This document shows, piece after piece, positions 26,590-35,603 of a stretch of DNA of 64,000 nucleotides (its first letter is position 1; each line of letters starts with the position of its first letter). A program made the position numbers and the translations under genes. Below the pieces are notes generated by a model. It saw only the letters and a list, made by a program, of their open reading frames with translations, was not told the origin of the DNA and searched no databases. This DNA is from RYN-428 sp035551995 (lineage in GTDB: Bacteria > Planctomycetota > Phycisphaerae > Tepidisphaerales > Tepidisphaeraceae): NCBI GenBank assembly GCA_035551995.1, contig DASZME010000012.1:124001-188000 (forward strand), in the 5' to 3' direction.

Positions 26590-27450
26590 ATGTTTATTCG
26601 TATTGGTTATGACATGTGTTTTCAGACCGCCCCCGGGGTACCCATGAACCTCATGCTGTACACCCATCCGTCGCGGCAAGCGGATTTGTTGCAGCGCGAC
26701 GTGGTGTATGTGGAGGCGCAGGACGGGCAATCGATTCCCGTCAAAACGTTTTTCGACGTCTATGGAAATAAAGTGGGCCGTATTGTCGCCCCCGGCGGAC
26801 AGGTGCGGATCTGGTCCAGCAACACCGTACGCGACAGCGGACTGCCCGATCAGATTCCGCAGACTGCGGCCGAACAACACCAGGCGTCGCCCGCGGATCT
26901 GCCGGCGGAAGTGTTGCAATATCTGATGTGCAGCCGCTATTGCGAATTGGAATTTCTGCAGGATCGCGCCTGGAATCTCTTCGGCCACCTGGCGCCGGGC
27001 TGGGCACGCGCCAAGGCCGTGGTCGATTGGGTGCATCAGCACATGACCTTCGGCTATCAATACGCACGCCACACCCGAACCGCGGTCGAAGCGATGAGCG
27101 AGGCGCGCGGCGTTTGCCGCGATTTCCAGCATCTTTGCGTGGCGCTGCACCGGTGCCTTAACTTGCCGGCCCGGTACGTCACCGGCTACCTCGGCGACAT
27201 CGGCGTTCCCTACAACCCGGCGCCGATGGATTTTTCCGCGTGGCATGAGGTCTACCTCGGCGGACGCTGGTGGTCGATGGACGGGCGCCACCATCAGCCG
27301 CGCATCGGGAGAATCCTGATGGCCACCGGCCGCGACGCGGCCGATGTCGCCCTCACCACGCAGTTCGGCAGTGGATGGCTGACGCGCTTTAACGTGGTAA
27401 CGGAGGAAGCCAGACCCGACAGCTTGGCGCACGATCTTCATGCCGCTTGA
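26590..27450 (+). CDS. Transglutaminase-like cysteine protease family protein
   Basis: The 286-residue protein has an N-terminal beta domain and a transglutaminase core. The catalytic triad is visible: Cys176 in ARGVCRDFQHL, His219 in SAWHEVYLGG and Asp231 in SMDGRHH. A cysteine-rich motif (CSRYCELEF) precedes the core. The start is taken at ATG 26590, five bases after GGAG; ATG 26587 and GTG 26584 are also in frame. No partner of the usual alpha-E/circularly permuted ATP-grasp set is nearby. It is probably a cytoplasmic peptidase or amidase. Confidence 0.88.
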   Translation: MFIRIGYDMCFQTAPGVPMNLMLYTHPSRQADLLQRDVVYVEAQDGQSIPVKTFFDVYGNKVGRIVAPGGQVRIWSSNTVRDSGLPDQIPQTAAEQHQASPADLPAEVLQYLMCSRYCELEFLQDRAWNLFGHLAPGWARAKAVVDWVHQHMTFGYQYARHTRTAVEAMSEARGVCRDFQHLCVALHRCLNLPARYVTGYLGDIGVPYNPAPMDFSAWHEVYLGGRWWSMDGRHHQPRIGRILMATGRDAADVALTTQFGSGWLTRFNVVTEEARPDSLAHDLHAA

Positions 27451-27614
27451 AAATTGGGCGCCAACTCTTCCGCCAACCGGTCACGACATCTCGCCCCACG
27501 CATCATAGGGCGGCGGTATGTCGTGGCCTGTTTTTTGCATTCTCGTGTCTGGTGTCTCTGGAGTATCCGTTCTGTGAAAGCGTCAACGCCGCGGCCGTAC
27601 AGAAGGGTTGAACG

Positions 27615-28751
27615 ATGCGAATGTTTCATTGCGATCACTGCGGCCGCCCGATCTTTTTTGAAAACACGTTTTGCGGCAACTGCGGGCACAAACTCGCCTA
27701 CGTTCCCGAGTTGAAACTCATTGTTTCCCTGGATGCGACAGGCGGCGGTAAGAATGGCGATACGCTCTACACGACTCCGGTTCGCCGGTCCAATGGACGG
27801 ACCTATCGGCTCTGCTCGAACTACACGACCCATGCAATCTGTAATTGGGCGGTGGCCTCCGACGATCCCAATCCCTTGTGCGTTTCATGCAGGCTGACGC
27901 AAGTTATTCCCGATCTCCATTCCGCGGAAAACAAGGCGGCGTGGCATAAGCTGGAGCTTGCCAAGCGGCGGCTTGTATACAGCCTCCTTGAACATGAACT
28001 CCCCTTGCGCAACAAAATGGAGGACCCCGCCGACGGCCTTGCTTTTCATCTAAAGGCCGACCCGCCCGGCGGCCCGCGCGTACTCACCGGTCACGAGGAC
28101 GGCGTGATTACCCTGAATATCGATGAGGCTGACGACGTGCAGCGGGAAAAGCGGCGGCTGTCGATGCACGAGCCGTATCGCACGCTGCTCGGCCATTTCC
28201 GGCACGAAATCGGACACTACTATTGGGATCGCCTAATTCGGGATTCGCGGCGAATCGAAGGCTATCGCCGGCTTTTCGGCGACGAACGCCAGGACTATAA
28301 CGCCGCCTTGAAACTTTACTATGATAATGGACCGCAGCCCAACTGGAATCAAAATTTCGTCAGTGCCTATGCGAGCGTTCATCCCTGGGAAGATTGGGCC
28401 GAGACATGGGCCCATTACCTTCACATGACCGACACCCTCGAGACAGCGGCGGCGTGCGGGCTGTCATTGCAGCCGGAGCGCAAGGATGATCCCGCCATGG
28501 AAAAACAGCCGATGAAACCGGCCCATCGGCAGGTATTCGACGAAATCATGAACAACTGGTTCCCGCTGACCTTTGTCTTGAATAACCTCAACCGCGGCAT
28601 GGGGCTGGCCGACGCCTATCCGTTCGTTCTTCCGCCGGCGGCGGTCGAGAAGCTTCGCTTCGTCCACGAGACCATCTGTACGTGGAACCAATGCGATAAC
28701 GACGCAACTCGCAAAGATAACGTCATTGCCGGCGTCTTAGCCCCTGTTTGA
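27615..28751 (+). CDS. Zinc-ribbon putative metallopeptidase
   Basis: This 378-residue protein matches the family of zinc-binding metallopeptidases with an N-terminal zinc ribbon. Two CxxC pairs occur at residues 6/9 and 20/23, with further cysteines at about 67, 76, 89 and 92. The catalytic HEIGH motif is at 197-201 (GHFRHEIGHYYWD). Downstream PWEDWAETWAHYLHMTDTLETA supplies the third zinc ligand region. It follows the transglutaminase gene by 164 bp in the same direction; the two families frequently co-occur. Substrate unknown. Confidence 0.88.
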   Translation: MRMFHCDHCGRPIFFENTFCGNCGHKLAYVPELKLIVSLDATGGGKNGDTLYTTPVRRSNGRTYRLCSNYTTHAICNWAVASDDPNPLCVSCRLTQVIPDLHSAENKAAWHKLELAKRRLVYSLLEHELPLRNKMEDPADGLAFHLKADPPGGPRVLTGHEDGVITLNIDEADDVQREKRRLSMHEPYRTLLGHFRHEIGHYYWDRLIRDSRRIEGYRRLFGDERQDYNAALKLYYDNGPQPNWNQNFVSAYASVHPWEDWAETWAHYLHMTDTLETAAACGLSLQPERKDDPAMEKQPMKPAHRQVFDEIMNNWFPLTFVLNNLNRGMGLADAYPFVLPPAAVEKLRFVHETICTWNQCDNDATRKDNVIAGVLAPV

Positions 28752-28879
28752 TTTTCTCCGTTGCGACTTCCCTCGACAAAGCGTACAGAAGATAAATCGC
28801 GGCGGCGGATCGATGACGATCAGTTTGGGCGTCGATAACGGCGACAAAGGCAAACTCTTAATGCCGGTTCATATCTCCA

Positions 28880-29072
28880 CTAAAATAACCTTGCGCAATT
28901 ACGCGCGTCTTTTTTCATACCCTCGTCCTACTCCGGGAGAGGGCTGGGTGAGGGTTTCTTTGACAGTTCGGACTTTACGCGACTTGCGTCGTTTCAAAAA
29001 AACCCTTTTCCCAACCCTCTGCCGGATTACCGGGCGAGGGAGTAGAGTGCGTAATCGCGCAAGTTCATTTAG
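28880..29072. repeat. MITE-like hairpin element, family R1, copy B
   Basis: This near-complete copy is inverted relative to copy A. Its left end starts CTAAAATAACCTTGCGCAAT, and its right end read in reverse starts CTAAATGAACTTGCGCGATT, giving terminal inverted repeats of about 25 bp. Two CCGGG palindromes lie inside. It sits in the leader of the DUF3300 gene and creates an artificial open frame from 28813. Confidence 0.8.
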
Positions 29073-29079
29073 GTGTAGC

Positions 29080-29122
29080 GTCTCTCCGTTTAGCGGCCCC
29101 GCTTGCGGGGCGTGTTTCGCGA
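29080..29122. repeat. R3 GC-palindrome motif, copy 1
   Basis: The motif is CGTTTAGCGGCCCCGCTTGC followed by GGGGCGTGTTTCGCGA, with CCCCGCttGCGGGG as its hairpin. The same unit recurs at about 31446, 55543 and, inverted, 56887. It abuts R1 copy B here. Confidence 0.65.
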
Positions 29123-29193
29123 CCCCCGCGACCCCCGCGCGCTCTACCAACCCAAAAAAGCCTTCAATACAGTGGAAGGTAACGATCTGGCCC

Positions 29194-30404
29194 GTGATAG
29201 CGTTCGCCATCCTCTGCTGGATCAATTCATTCATCATGGCGCAGGAGGTCTATGAGGCGCCGCAGTACCCGCAATATGTGCAGTATCCGCAAGGCGCGCC
29301 GCCGGTAACGCCCGGGGCGCCGGTAACGCTGAGCGCCGATCAGCTCGATCAGCTGCTGGCGCCGATCGCGCTGTATCCTGATCCACTGTTATCGTTAATT
29401 TTTCCCGCCGCCACCTATCCGCAGGATATCGCGGCGGCCGAACAGTGGCTCAGCGCGACGCCGAACGTCACAGAATCGGCGATCGACGCCCAGAACTGGG
29501 ACCCTTCGATCAAGGGGTTGCTCCATTATCCCACTGTTCTCAAAATGATGAGCGTCCAAATCGATTGGACTCAAACGCTGGGCGCCGCGTTTTTGAACCA
29601 GCGGCAGGATGTGCTGAATTCCGTGCAGCGATTGCGTGCCCGGGCGCAGGCTCTCAACAATCTTCAAAGCGGCCCGCAGGAGCAGGTGATCACCGACGGA
29701 AACGCCATCCGGATCGAGCCGGTCGATCCCAATACGCTGTACGTGCCGACGTACACCCGGAGGTCATCTATAACGCCGCGTCTCCCATTACCTTCGGCGT
29801 CGGCTTTCCGATCGGGTTATGGCTCGATTACGATTTCGATTGGGGCGCATCGAATATTATCGTGGGCGACGGCTGGTATCATCGATGGCATCACCCGGCG
29901 GAATGGGATCGGCATCCGCCCGCATGGGACCATCGGCCCGCGGGCGCCCGCGCCGACATCAGGCCGTGGGTCAGGTCTTCCAATCGCCCCGCGCCCCGGA
30001 TTACGCCCGCGGTCATCGGACATCTGGGCCTTGATCGGCAGCGCGGATCAGTCGTCGGCAATCATGCCGTGGCTTTGCCGCACAGAGCGCCGGAGCCTTC
30101 CATCGGACGTGGTCCGGTGCAGACGCCATCCAGAAACATCTTCCGGGGCGACAACACGCGAGAAGAAATCCAGCGCGCCGACGACCGGGCCCGCCCCGCG
30201 CCCGCTCGGCCGGCGCCGCCAATCAATGCAGTTCCGCAGCGCCGCAGCGAGCCCGCTCCTGCGGCCATTCGCGAAAGTCAGCCTCCGCCACGCGCCGCGC
30301 CACAGGCCCCGCGATCCGCTCCCAATAACGCATTCCACGGCGGATCGGGCGGCGCCGCCCGCGCGCAAAGCGCCCGCGGCCACGCGTCGGCACATCACCG
30401 ATGA
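29194..30404 (+). pseudogene. DUF3300 family protein, one frameshift
   Basis: Residues after a short signal-like segment (IAFAILCWINSFIMA) read VTLSADQLDQLLAPIALYPDPLLSLI, the core of DUF3300, then PNTLYVPTYT. At about 29757 the homology jumps frame to PEVIYNAASPITFGVGFPIG and a Tyr/Trp/His-rich segment, then a Pro/Arg-rich tail to a stop at 30404. Restoring one C in ACACCCGG joins the two halves. The start is uncertain: GTG 29194 gives a signal peptide, ATG 29236 does not. The intact DUF2950 gene follows 25 bp later, the usual partner order. Confidence 0.75.
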
Positions 30405-30429
30405 AGCCACGATCAAGGAGAATAAGTCC

Positions 30430-31431
30430 ATGTATTCCCGAATCTCTCAGCGTTTGTCGATGCGATTGGCCTGCGCCCTGGCTCTTGGCGCGATCGCCGG
30501 CTGCGACAGCGGAACGGCGGTGAAGAGCAATATTCCGCCGGTCAAGGCCGCGTTGATTCGTCCGGCCGGCGAGCCGGGCGTTGGACAGCGCCAATTTGAT
30601 ACCGACGATCAAGCCGCCGCCGCGCTCGTCGCCGCCGCCAAGGCGCGTGACAGCAAGGCGCTCGATCAGATTTTTGGCCCCTCCGCCGCCGAATTCGTCT
30701 CGGGCGATAAGGTGGAAGACGAGAAAGCCTTCGACAACTTCGTCACCCGGGCCGGCGAACACATGGAACTGGAAAAGAAAAACGCCGATACGTCGTTCAT
30801 CGACATCGGAAAGGACAACTGGCCATTCCCAATCCCGCTGACGCGTTTATCGAGCGGGAAATGGTTTTTCGATACCGAGGCCGGCAAGCAGGAAATTCTC
30901 GCCCGCCGGATCGGCGCCAATGAGCTTGAAACGATCAAAGTCTGCCGAGCCTACGTCGAAGCCCAGCGCGAATACGCCAGCGCCGATCGCGACGGAAGCG
31001 GGGTCCTCAAGTACGCCCAGCATTTCCTCAGCAAGCATGGCAAGGACGGTCTGTATTGGCCGGCCGCGGTCGGCGAAGAACAAAGCCCCTTTGGTCCCCT
31101 GATCGCTCAGGCCACGCAGGAAGGGTACACCCCGGGCAAAAAAGAGACCGCGGGTCCTCAGCCATACCATGGCTACGTCTATCGTATTCTCACCGCCCAG
31201 GGCCCCGCCGCGCCCGGCGGGAAATATGACTATATCATCAACGGCAATATGATCGCCGGTTTCGCCCTCGTCGCCTACCCAAAGGAGCCTGGCGTCTCGG
31301 GCGTCATGACCTTCATTATCAGCCACAACGGCAAGCTGTATCAAAAGGATCTGGATCCCGCGACTGTTGAAACCGCGCGCAGCATGAAAGAGTACAATCC
31401 AGACGCAAGCTGGACACTTGTGACAGACTAG
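30430..31431 (+). CDS. DUF2950 family lipoprotein
   Basis: This 333-residue protein has a lipoprotein signal (ACALALGAIAGC with the +1 Cys). DUF2950 markers follow: FDTDDQAAAALVAAAKARD, FGPSAAEFVSGD, KWFFDTEAGKQEILARRIGANEL, YAQHFLSKHGKDGLYWPA, GYVYRILTAQGP and FALVAYPKEPGVSGVMTFI. DUF2950 genes regularly follow DUF3300 genes, as here. The biochemical role is unknown; envelope localisation is clear. The TAG stop is part of a CTAGAGTTTTT sequence resembling the terminus of repeat family R2. Confidence 0.92.
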   Translation: MYSRISQRLSMRLACALALGAIAGCDSGTAVKSNIPPVKAALIRPAGEPGVGQRQFDTDDQAAAALVAAAKARDSKALDQIFGPSAAEFVSGDKVEDEKAFDNFVTRAGEHMELEKKNADTSFIDIGKDNWPFPIPLTRLSSGKWFFDTEAGKQEILARRIGANELETIKVCRAYVEAQREYASADRDGSGVLKYAQHFLSKHGKDGLYWPAAVGEEQSPFGPLIAQATQEGYTPGKKETAGPQPYHGYVYRILTAQGPAAPGGKYDYIINGNMIAGFALVAYPKEPGVSGVMTFIISHNGKLYQKDLDPATVETARSMKEYNPDASWTLVTD

Positions 31432-31869
31432 AGTTTTTCGGATGCTGCAGCATTTTTGCGTTTACCCGCCCCGCTTGCGGAGCGTGTTTCCCGATCGAAG
31501 CTCGCCCGTCAAAATGAAAAAAGCCTGTTATTCCAGGATTCGATTCGCACGAACGTATAGATAACAGCGAACGCGCAGCCGATTCGTTTCGAGCTATTTC
31601 CCCTTCGCCTTCCAGGCGTCTCACTGAACACGGTATTCCGACTTCACGGGAGTAAACGTGATCTTCACGTTTGGCAGGCCGGACTATAAGAGCCCCCCAT
31701 TGGGCGTCATTCAACGGCTGGGAGGTACGCGAAGAACCGGATCGCAGGAACTTCATCCATCCTTCGGAGTAGGTTAGAACCTGCTTTGGAATTAGCGAAA
31801 CATCGTTAGTACATGCCGCGACGAACGGGCGTGACCAAGTCCGTTTTGCTTAATCCATTTCGATTGCTC
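31432..31869. repeat. Repeat-filled intergenic region (R3 copy 2 and degraded R2)
   Basis: From 31446 the R3 motif appears as GTTTACCCGCCCCGCTTGCG. Further on, GTACGCGAAGAACCGG at about 31725 and CTTCGGAGTAGGTTAGAACC at about 31761 look like decayed arms of the R2 hairpin. No gene is supported in these 438 bp, which separate DUF2950 from a converging oxidoreductase. Confidence 0.5.
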
Positions 31870-33270
31870 CTATACCGTGGTCGCTTCCGGGTGTGCCCAG
31901 GGCGCCCGATACGGCCGCCTGAGCAGGCGATTCGCCTCCTCGTCATTTGCGATCTGGCCTTTCACAGGGTCCCACGTCAGGCTTCGCCCGAGTTTCATCG
32001 AGAGATTCGCGAGGATGCAAGTCGTTGTCGAGATATACCCTTCTTCGATGTCGGCGACGGGTTTGGCGCGCGTGCCGATACATTCGAGGAGGTTTTTCAT
32101 GTGGCCGCGGATCGCGGGGGCGACGTGCTTTTCCAAATCTTTTTCGGTTTTGTCTTCGGGATATTGCTCAAGTTCGTAGACGACGTCTTTGTGGATGACG
32201 TCGCCGTCGCCGTGGGGGGTGAAGGTGTAGCCCATGACGCTGCATTCGAGCGTGCCTTTGTCGCCGTAGAACGTGGCGCCCCAGGGATAGCGCGGGTTGT
32301 TCAGGGCGCCGGGCTTGGGCTCCTTGTTGGCGACGTAGCCGAAGCCGGGGGGCATTTCGCCCCAGGTGCGATGTTGCCAGATGACGGGCACTTCGGGGAA
32401 GTCGAAGGTGGCGGTCTGGGTGTCGGAGATGTTGGCTTTGCTGGCTTTGTCGACAAAAATTCCGCCGGTGGACGAGACGGATTTGGGCCAGCCGAGGCCC
32501 ATCATCCAGCGGGTCATGTCGAGCATGTGAACGCACATATCTCCGACGATGCCGTTGCCGTATTCCATGAAGGCGCGCCAGCCGCGGGGATGGGTGAGTT
32601 TACAGAACGGGCGCATCGGCGCGGGGCCGGTCCACATCTCGTAATCGAGATTGGCCGGCGGCGCGATGTCCGGCGGATTTCCCTTGGCCCGCATCGGGTA
32701 GTAACAGTAAATCTCGACCATGGCGATCTTGCCAAGCCGGCCCTGCTCGATGATCTGCTGCTTGGCTTCGATCAGGTGCGGCGTGCTGCGGCGCTGGGTG
32801 CCGATCTGCACCACGCGCTGGTGTTTGCGAGCGGCGGCCAGCATCGCCTGACCCTCAGCGATGTCCGCGCTGATCGGCTTCTGACAATAAACGTCGGCGC
32901 CGGATTCAACCGCGGCGATCATGTTCAGCGCGTGCCAATGATCCGGCGTGCCGATCAGCACGACATCCAGATCCTTCTCCTTCAGCATCTGGCGATAATC
33001 GCCGAACAGTCGGGGCTTTTTCCTGGAAGCCTGGCGGGCGGAAACGATATCGGCGGCGCCCTCAAGCATCTCCTCATCGACGTCGCACAGCGATACCACA
33101 TTCACCGGCGCCACCTGAATCAGGCGGAGCAGATCGGTTTTGCCATACCATCCCGTGCCGATCAATCCCACGCGCATGCTCTTTACCTCCGCGGACTCCG
33201 CCACATGAGGATACAAGGCGGACATGGCCAACGCGCCGGCCGACGCTGTAAGAAAATCACGTCGATTCAT
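31870..33270 (-). CDS. Exported Gfo/Idh/MocA family oxidoreductase
   Basis: This 466-residue protein starts with a Tat signal (MNRRDFLTASAGALAMSALYP). The NAD(P)-binding Rossmann domain has GLIGTGWYGKTD, SLCDVD, VVLIGTPDHWHALNMI and the catalytic-type CQKPIS motif (EKP in cytosolic relatives). The C-terminal substrate domain includes RRSTPHLIEAKQ and GDMCVHMLDMTRWMMG. Planctomycetes encode dozens of such proteins, thought to act on sugars or aminated sugars in the periplasm. It is transcribed alone; its substrate cannot be predicted. Confidence 0.93.
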   Translation of the reverse strand: MNRRDFLTASAGALAMSALYPHVAESAEVKSMRVGLIGTGWYGKTDLLRLIQVAPVNVVSLCDVDEEMLEGAADIVSARQASRKKPRLFGDYRQMLKEKDLDVVLIGTPDHWHALNMIAAVESGADVYCQKPISADIAEGQAMLAAARKHQRVVQIGTQRRSTPHLIEAKQQIIEQGRLGKIAMVEIYCYYPMRAKGNPPDIAPPANLDYEMWTGPAPMRPFCKLTHPRGWRAFMEYGNGIVGDMCVHMLDMTRWMMGLGWPKSVSSTGGIFVDKASKANISDTQTATFDFPEVPVIWQHRTWGEMPPGFGYVANKEPKPGALNNPRYPWGATFYGDKGTLECSVMGYTFTPHGDGDVIHKDVVYELEQYPEDKTEKDLEKHVAPAIRGHMKNLLECIGTRAKPVADIEEGYISTTTCILANLSMKLGRSLTWDPVKGQIANDEEANRLLRRPYRAPWAHPEATTV

Positions 33271-33404
33271 TTTACCCTCGATTCGTTAAGATTGACGGAC
33301 GGATCGTTCGGTACGGTCGATGAAGGCGAATGCCGTTACGCGGGAAAGATCCGTAGGCTTCCGCCCTGGGTTATCGAAAGAAGGACCTCTCGAAGCGGCA
33401 ATTC

Positions 33405-33653
33405 CTAACCTTCTACCACGCTTTTTTCGATCGGCTCGACGGTTACGCCGCGAGAGCGAAGAAACGCGATCGCGCCCGTCACTTCCGGCTCGGCGCCGGT
33501 CAGCAGGACCGCCATGATGCCGATCTCATTTTGCACGCTTGCCTGGCGGATATCGAAAACGACCCTGGGGAATTTCTGGCTCATCTCGTAGATGATCGGC
33601 TGCTCGACCTGATTGCGGGTCGGGAAGGTGAACCAACAGCGTTTGGAATACAT
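33405..33653 (-). CDS. NIL-domain protein
   Basis: This 82-residue single NIL domain shows CWFTFPTRNQVEQPIIYEMS, FDIRQASVQNEIGIMAVLLTG and a final helix-strand RSRGVTVEPIEKSV. NIL domains form the C-terminal methionine-sensing part of MetN ABC ATPases, and a NIL-ferredoxin protein takes part in homocysteine synthesis in methanogens. Stand-alone copies travel with threonine-synthase-like and ThiS-like genes. Here it is the distal member of the minus-strand stretch that begins with a SAM riboswitch, but it is separated from the sulfur carrier by a two-gene XRE/ImmA unit. A regulatory methionine-binding or sulfur-transfer role is inferred. Confidence 0.85.
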   Translation of the reverse strand: MYSKRCWFTFPTRNQVEQPIIYEMSQKFPRVVFDIRQASVQNEIGIMAVLLTGAEPEVTGAIAFLRSRGVTVEPIEKSVVEG

Positions 33654-33724
33654 CCTGGTCTCCAGATCGTTTGTGGCCGTGCCGTCCATGGACCGCTCGC
33701 GGCAGGGGCGGCGGCCAAGGCGGC

Positions 33725-34396
33725 TCACCATAAAAACTTCCACGCATCTTCGTGAACATCGCCGTCGGTACGTCGCGGCATGATAACACGACTATGCGCG
33801 TAGGAGCCAAGCGCAAGACCCAAAATCGTCGATTGAAAAAGCCAGGCTTCCGCTTCTTGTTCGTCGGTCGCCATCGCCTTGCCGTCCGACGAATTCTGTC
33901 GTTTGAAATCCGGCCAGTGAAGAACAAGGTGCCCGACCTCATGCAGCAGCAGGCAGGTCCAAACTCGCTCGGCGTTTTGGGCACTCTCGGCAAGGACGTA
34001 ATTCTGGTCGATCAGCGCTTCGGCGCGGGGCGGCACCTCGTGGAGGGCAAGGGAAGGATCGTCGCGCCCGATCGGGAATCCGTCCAAACCATGCAACCAC
34101 GAGCTGGGACGGCCGCTCACCGACGCCACCCAGCGCTCCAGGCTGACATGGTTCACCACCTCGCACGATAAATCATACAACGATATCGCGCAGTAGCTGC
34201 AAAAAGCGACCGCGCATTCGTTGCGGATAAAAGAGGAAAACTTCGCCCCTCGATCAGACGATTCCAGCGGCGTCACGCGCTCGAGCAGCGAGGTTGCGCG
34301 GTATTGCGGACGCTCGTCCAGAAAAAGACTCCACAGCGTACGAGCCGCGCCGGATATTCGCTGAGATCGATCGAAACTCAAGACGTAATGTGACAT
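33725..34396 (-). CDS. ImmA/IrrE-type metallopeptidase
   Basis: This 223-residue protein has the zinc signature HEVGH at 152-156 (WTCLLLHEVGHLVLHW) and the downstream EQEAEAWLFQSTIL helix, where the Glu supplies the third ligand, as in ImmA/IrrE peptidases that cleave XRE repressors. A cysteine trio (C61, C66, C69) upstream is not conserved in the family. The start at 34396 is the last Met before homology; no strong ribosome site is visible. It follows an XRE-like protein gene by 71 bp, as in ImmR/ImmA pairs. Confidence 0.82.
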   Translation of the reverse strand: MSHYVLSFDRSQRISGAARTLWSLFLDERPQYRATSLLERVTPLESSDRGAKFSSFIRNECAVAFCSYCAISLYDLSCEVVNHVSLERWVASVSGRPSSWLHGLDGFPIGRDDPSLALHEVPPRAEALIDQNYVLAESAQNAERVWTCLLLHEVGHLVLHWPDFKRQNSSDGKAMATDEQEAEAWLFQSTILGLALGSYAHSRVIMPRRTDGDVHEDAWKFLW

Positions 34397-34467
34397 ATTG
34401 AAAAAGCGATTTGACGTGCGACCACTCCACCCATCGCCGCGGTACGATTTGCTCAAGCCCCGTAAAT

Positions 34468-35028
34468 TCAGGTGGCGACTCGATGTAATATCTCGTTGAC
34501 TTGATTGCGGATTCGGGTTCGGCGCATGACCTCTTCCAAAGACGGCGCCGGCTCGGGCTCGCACACCAGCGACAGTGCGTCCAACGCCAGCATCAAATCG
34601 AGACATCCGGCGTCGGCGGCCATGTCGAAAGGCCTGCCTTCGGCGCCAAACCCCTGGCCGAGGCCGCGCTTGTTCAGAGAGTCAAACCAAGCCGCCTTGG
34701 CCTCCTGCGTCAACTGCGGGGCCACGACCGTCTGCACCGGAGCTTCGAGGGCGTCCAGAAACGCCAGTAAAAATCGTTTGCTGGGCAACTGCGTCACGCT
34801 CCCGGAAACCAGGCCTTCGGCGATTTCCAGGATGCGGGCGAACTCCGCGCTGGCCGCCGCGCCCCCGCTGCACGCCGACTTTGCCGTCGCGGGAAACGCG
34901 CGCGCCGCGAGGGTATCGGCTTTCCAGCCGCGCGTTTTGCAGAGGGTCGATACCGTCGTCGCGATCTCTTTCACGATCGCTTGAAGATCACCGAACATAC
35001 CCACCTCTTTATTCTGTTCGTCACTCAT
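34468..35028 (-). CDS. XRE-like putative repressor partner of ImmA peptidase
   Basis: No confident family match. Residues about 24-75 (STLCKTRGWKADTLAARA, then RILEIAEGLV) follow the spacing of an XRE helix-turn-helix including the final I-AxxL helix. The rest is an Ala/Leu-rich helical domain with conserved-looking SLEEVMRRTRIRNQVNEIL at the C-terminus. Upstream, two 17-bp direct repeats (35083-35099 and 35135-35151) lie 52 bp apart and are candidate operators. Its position directly ahead of the ImmA-type peptidase supports a repressor/antirepressor switch. The 186-residue length is longer than simple XRE proteins. Confidence 0.6.
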   Translation of the reverse strand: MSDEQNKEVGMFGDLQAIVKEIATTVSTLCKTRGWKADTLAARAFPATAKSACSGGAAASAEFARILEIAEGLVSGSVTQLPSKRFLLAFLDALEAPVQTVVAPQLTQEAKAAWFDSLNKRGLGQGFGAEGRPFDMAADAGCLDLMLALDALSLVCEPEPAPSLEEVMRRTRIRNQVNEILHRVAT

Positions 35029-35082
35029 CGCGTATCTCCAAACGCCGATCGGTTGGAAAGTTCACCCGCGTTGAGCAAAAAT

Positions 35083-35151
35083 ACCATCAAGGCGCGTCAT
35101 TTTGCGGACGAACCCTCCAAAACGCAACCCTTGCACCACCAAGGCGCGTCA
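35083..35151. promoter_or_regulatory. Pair of 17-bp direct repeats, putative operator
   Basis: ACCATCAAGGCGCGTCA and ACCACCAAGGCGCGTCA differ at one base and are spaced 52 bp start to start, about five helical turns. They lie 55-123 bp upstream of the XRE-like gene at 35028. This arrangement suits cooperative repressor binding on one DNA face. Confidence 0.5.
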
Positions 35152-35273
35152 AGACACATACGACCTTATCGGACTTGCCGTCCTGAGGCAATGCACGATC
35201 CGTCCTTGGATTGCCCGCCGCGCCCCGGTCGGCAAACGCAAGAGGCGGCAAGAAATGCGCCAGCCGCCACGCT

Positions 35274-35549
35274 TCAGCCTCCCGCGATCGCCGGAACGAT
35301 GCTGATCTCGTCTCCATCCTTAATCGGCGTTTCCAGGTTCTTCAGAAAACGGATGTCTTCGTCATTCAGATAAACATTGACGAACCGATTCAGCGTCGCC
35401 GGCCCTTTGAAGAGTCGGGTTTCGATGCCGGTGGCTTTGGTCTTCAGGCTATCGAGCGCTTGGCCGATGGTCGCTCCTTCGGCTTCGACAACGTCGGCGC
35501 CATTGGTGAAATTACGGAGGGGGGAGGGAATGCGGACTTTTATGCTCAT
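35274..35549 (-). CDS. CysO-like ThiS/MoaD-family sulfur carrier protein
   Basis: This 91-residue ubiquitin-fold protein ends in AIAGG, the di-glycine tail needed for adenylation and thiocarboxylation. The stretch LNRFVNVYLNDEDIRFL followed by DGDEISIVPAIAGG is closer to the mycobacterial sulfur carrier CysO than to ThiS or MoaD (from memory of the CysO C-terminal half). CysO passes sulfide to an amino-acid-forming PLP enzyme. Here the nearest PLP enzyme is the SAM-riboswitch-controlled threonine-synthase-like protein upstream on the same strand. No E1-like activator or JAMM peptidase gene is seen in the window. It might alternatively serve ThiG at 13 kb. Confidence 0.88.
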   Translation of the reverse strand: MSIKVRIPSPLRNFTNGADVVEAEGATIGQALDSLKTKATGIETRLFKGPATLNRFVNVYLNDEDIRFLKNLETPIKDGDEISIVPAIAGG

Positions 35550-35603
35550 TTTCGAAACGATCCTTTCGATTCTGTCAACCACAATTTCATCATTTGAAAC
35601 CGT

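Noticed and set aside
28813..29193. N-terminal extension of the DUF3300 frame to an ATG at 28813
   Set aside because: The extension is translated repeat R1/R3 sequence; the signal-like segment begins only at about 29194.
35274..35549. Calling the sulfur carrier ThiS on the basis of thiG in the same window
   Set aside because: The genes are 21 kb apart, and the LNRFVNVYLNDEDIRF signature and neighbours fit the CysO-like group better; dual use remains possible.
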